A stretch of 6,409 nucleotides of DNA from positions 1-6,409 of the forward strand of contig DASZGL010000037.1 in the NCBI GenBank assembly GCA_035938875.1. Direction: 5' to 3'. Below are positions 5,465 to 6,409 of this stretch, in pieces. This DNA is from DASZGL01 sp035938875 (GTDB taxonomy: Bacteria > Chloroflexota > Dormibacteria > Aeolococcales > Aeolococcaceae). The stretch's first letter is position 1; every line of letters begins with the position of its first letter. The position numbers and the translations under genes were made by a program. The notes under the pieces are model-generated. The model worked only from the letters and a program-made list of their open reading frames with translations, was not told where the DNA came from and did no database searches.

Positions 5465-6409
5465 ATGGCGGACGATCCCCGGTCGAAAAGCCGAGTCCTC
5501 TACGAGGGCCCCGAGCGAGCCGCGGCGCGCTCCTACCTTCTCGGCATCGGCTACAGCGCAGAGGACCTGCGCCGGCCGATGGTGGGCATCGCCAACACCT
5601 GGACGGAGACGATGCCCTGCAACTTCCACCTGCGCGAGCTCGCCGAGCACGTCAAGCGAGGGGTGCGCGCCGCCGGGGCGACGCCGATGGAGTTCAACAC
5701 CATCGCGATCAGCGACGGGATCACCATGGGCACCGAGGGGATGAAGACATCGCTGGTCTCGCGCGAGGTCATCGCCGACAGCATCGAGCTACTGGGGCGC
5801 GGGCACATGTTCGACGCCATGGTGTGCATGGTCGGCTGCGACAAGACGATTCCCGCCGCGGCCATGGCGCTGGCGCGCCTCGACATCCCCGGCGTCATCC
5901 TCTACGGCGGCTCGATCGGCACCGGCCGCTACCGCGGTCGCGACGTCACCATCCAGGATGTCTTCGAGGGCATCGGGGCGCTCGAGGCGGGACGCATCAG
6001 CGAGGCCGACCTGGGCGAGCTCGAGCGTGTCGCATGTCCCGGTGCGGGAGCCTGCGGCGGCCAATACACCGCCAACACCATGGCGCTGGTGATGGAGTTC
6101 ATCGGACTCTCGCCGATCGGCTCGGCGAGTGTCGCCGCGCTCGACCGGCGCAAGGCCGAGGTCGGCGAGAACACTGGCCGGGTGGCCGTCGACATGCTGC
6201 GGCGCGGGCAGAGCGCGCGCTCATTGCTCAGTCGTGGTGCCTTTGAGAACGCCATCGCCGGTGTCGCGGCCACCGGCGGATCGACCAACGCGGTGCTCCA
6301 TCTCATGGCCCTGGCCCACGAGGTCGGCATCCCCCTGGAATTGGACGATTTCGACCAGATCAGCCGGCGTACGCCGATCATCGCCGACCTCAAGCCCGGT
6401 GGTCGATTC
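5465..6409 (+). CDS. ilvD: Dihydroxy-acid dehydratase (3' end outside window)
   Basis: IlvD dehydrates 2,3-dihydroxy-isovalerate and 2,3-dihydroxy-3-methylvalerate to the 2-keto acids that precede valine (and leucine) and isoleucine. The window holds the first 315 residues; full-length enzymes have about 560, so roughly 245 are missing, including the C-terminal domain. Visible are GIANTWTETMPCN (41-53), AISDGITMGTEGM (81-93), VGCDKTIPAAAMALAR (123-138), ACPGAGACGGQYTANTM (190-206) and AATGGSTNAVLHL (268-280). C52, C125 and C197 match the three Fe-S cluster ligands of the family; D84 and D126 match Mg ligands, and K127 the lysine that is carbamylated in studied homologues. Related sugar-acid dehydratases (Edd-type) share this fold, but the motifs and the leuCD context favour IlvD. 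ATG 5465 directly follows the leuD TAG with no gap and no clear Shine-Dalgarno motif, so it probably relies on ribosomes finishing leuD. Confidence 0.96.
   Translation, partial: MADDPRSKSRVLYEGPERAAARSYLLGIGYSAEDLRRPMVGIANTWTETMPCNFHLRELAEHVKRGVRAAGATPMEFNTIAISDGITMGTEGMKTSLVSREVIADSIELLGRGHMFDAMVCMVGCDKTIPAAAMALARLDIPGVILYGGSIGTGRYRGRDVTIQDVFEGIGALEAGRISEADLGELERVACPGAGACGGQYTANTMALVMEFIGLSPIGSASVAALDRRKAEVGENTGRVAVDMLRRGQSARSLLSRGAFENAIAGVAATGGSTNAVLHLMALAHEVGIPLELDDFDQISRRTPIIADLKPGGRF

Noticed and set aside
4793..5650. Open frame of 285 codons on the - strand
   Set aside because: It spans the leuC end, all of leuD and the ilvD start in antisense, with no recognisable protein features.
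5434..6246. Open frame of 270 codons on the + strand overlapping ilvD
   Set aside because: It is out of frame with ilvD, and its Arg/Gly/His-rich translation is typical of a shifted GC-rich frame.

Overview
This is a GC-rich window (by eye, about two-thirds G+C or more) that is almost fully coding. Every gene lies on the + strand. The leuC product is of the kind seen in Actinomycetota (a YIDLHLVHEVTSP segment and an RRVRRPDLT stretch). Together with the base composition and the CpaE/TadZ-type ATPase, this suggests a GC-rich actinobacterial lineage. That is an inference from protein flavour only: no rRNA or other taxonomic marker is present.

Left half (1-3356) is a signalling and localisation block. 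It starts with the 3' end of a sensor histidine kinase (F box and G2 ATP-binding box visible). The kinase overlaps by 4 bases (ATGA) with a gene fusing an apparently intact receiver domain to a CpaE/TadZ-type MinD/ParA-family ATPase. A third gene follows with close coupling and encodes a protein of about 634 residues that is almost wholly predicted coiled coil, with a proline-rich tail. The order kinase, Rec-ATPase, coiled coil suggests one signalling module: the kinase would phosphorylate the receiver, the ATPase would respond by changing its dimerisation or position, and the coiled-coil protein could be its partner or scaffold. The last steps are inference. No pilus (tad/cpa) genes are visible in the window.

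A 69-base gap (3357-3425) separates this block from the metabolic genes. It holds three tandem CCGGTNN heptamers and a possible -10 element, but no convincing intrinsic terminator.

Right half (3426-6409) is a branched-chain amino acid block: leuC and leuD (large and small subunits of 3-isopropylmalate dehydratase, leucine pathway), then ilvD (dihydroxy-acid dehydratase, common to valine, isoleucine and leucine synthesis), which is cut off by the window end. leuC and leuD overlap by one base (TGATG), and ilvD starts on the base after the leuD stop, so the three are probably one transcript. Both encoded enzymes are iron-sulfur dehydratases, and their cluster cysteines are visible.

The metabolic half is ordinary. 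The part worth a second look is the left-hand module: a Rec-CpaE fusion that keeps its phosphorylation residues but lacks the usual P-loop lysine, encoded with a kinase and a large unrecognised coiled-coil protein.
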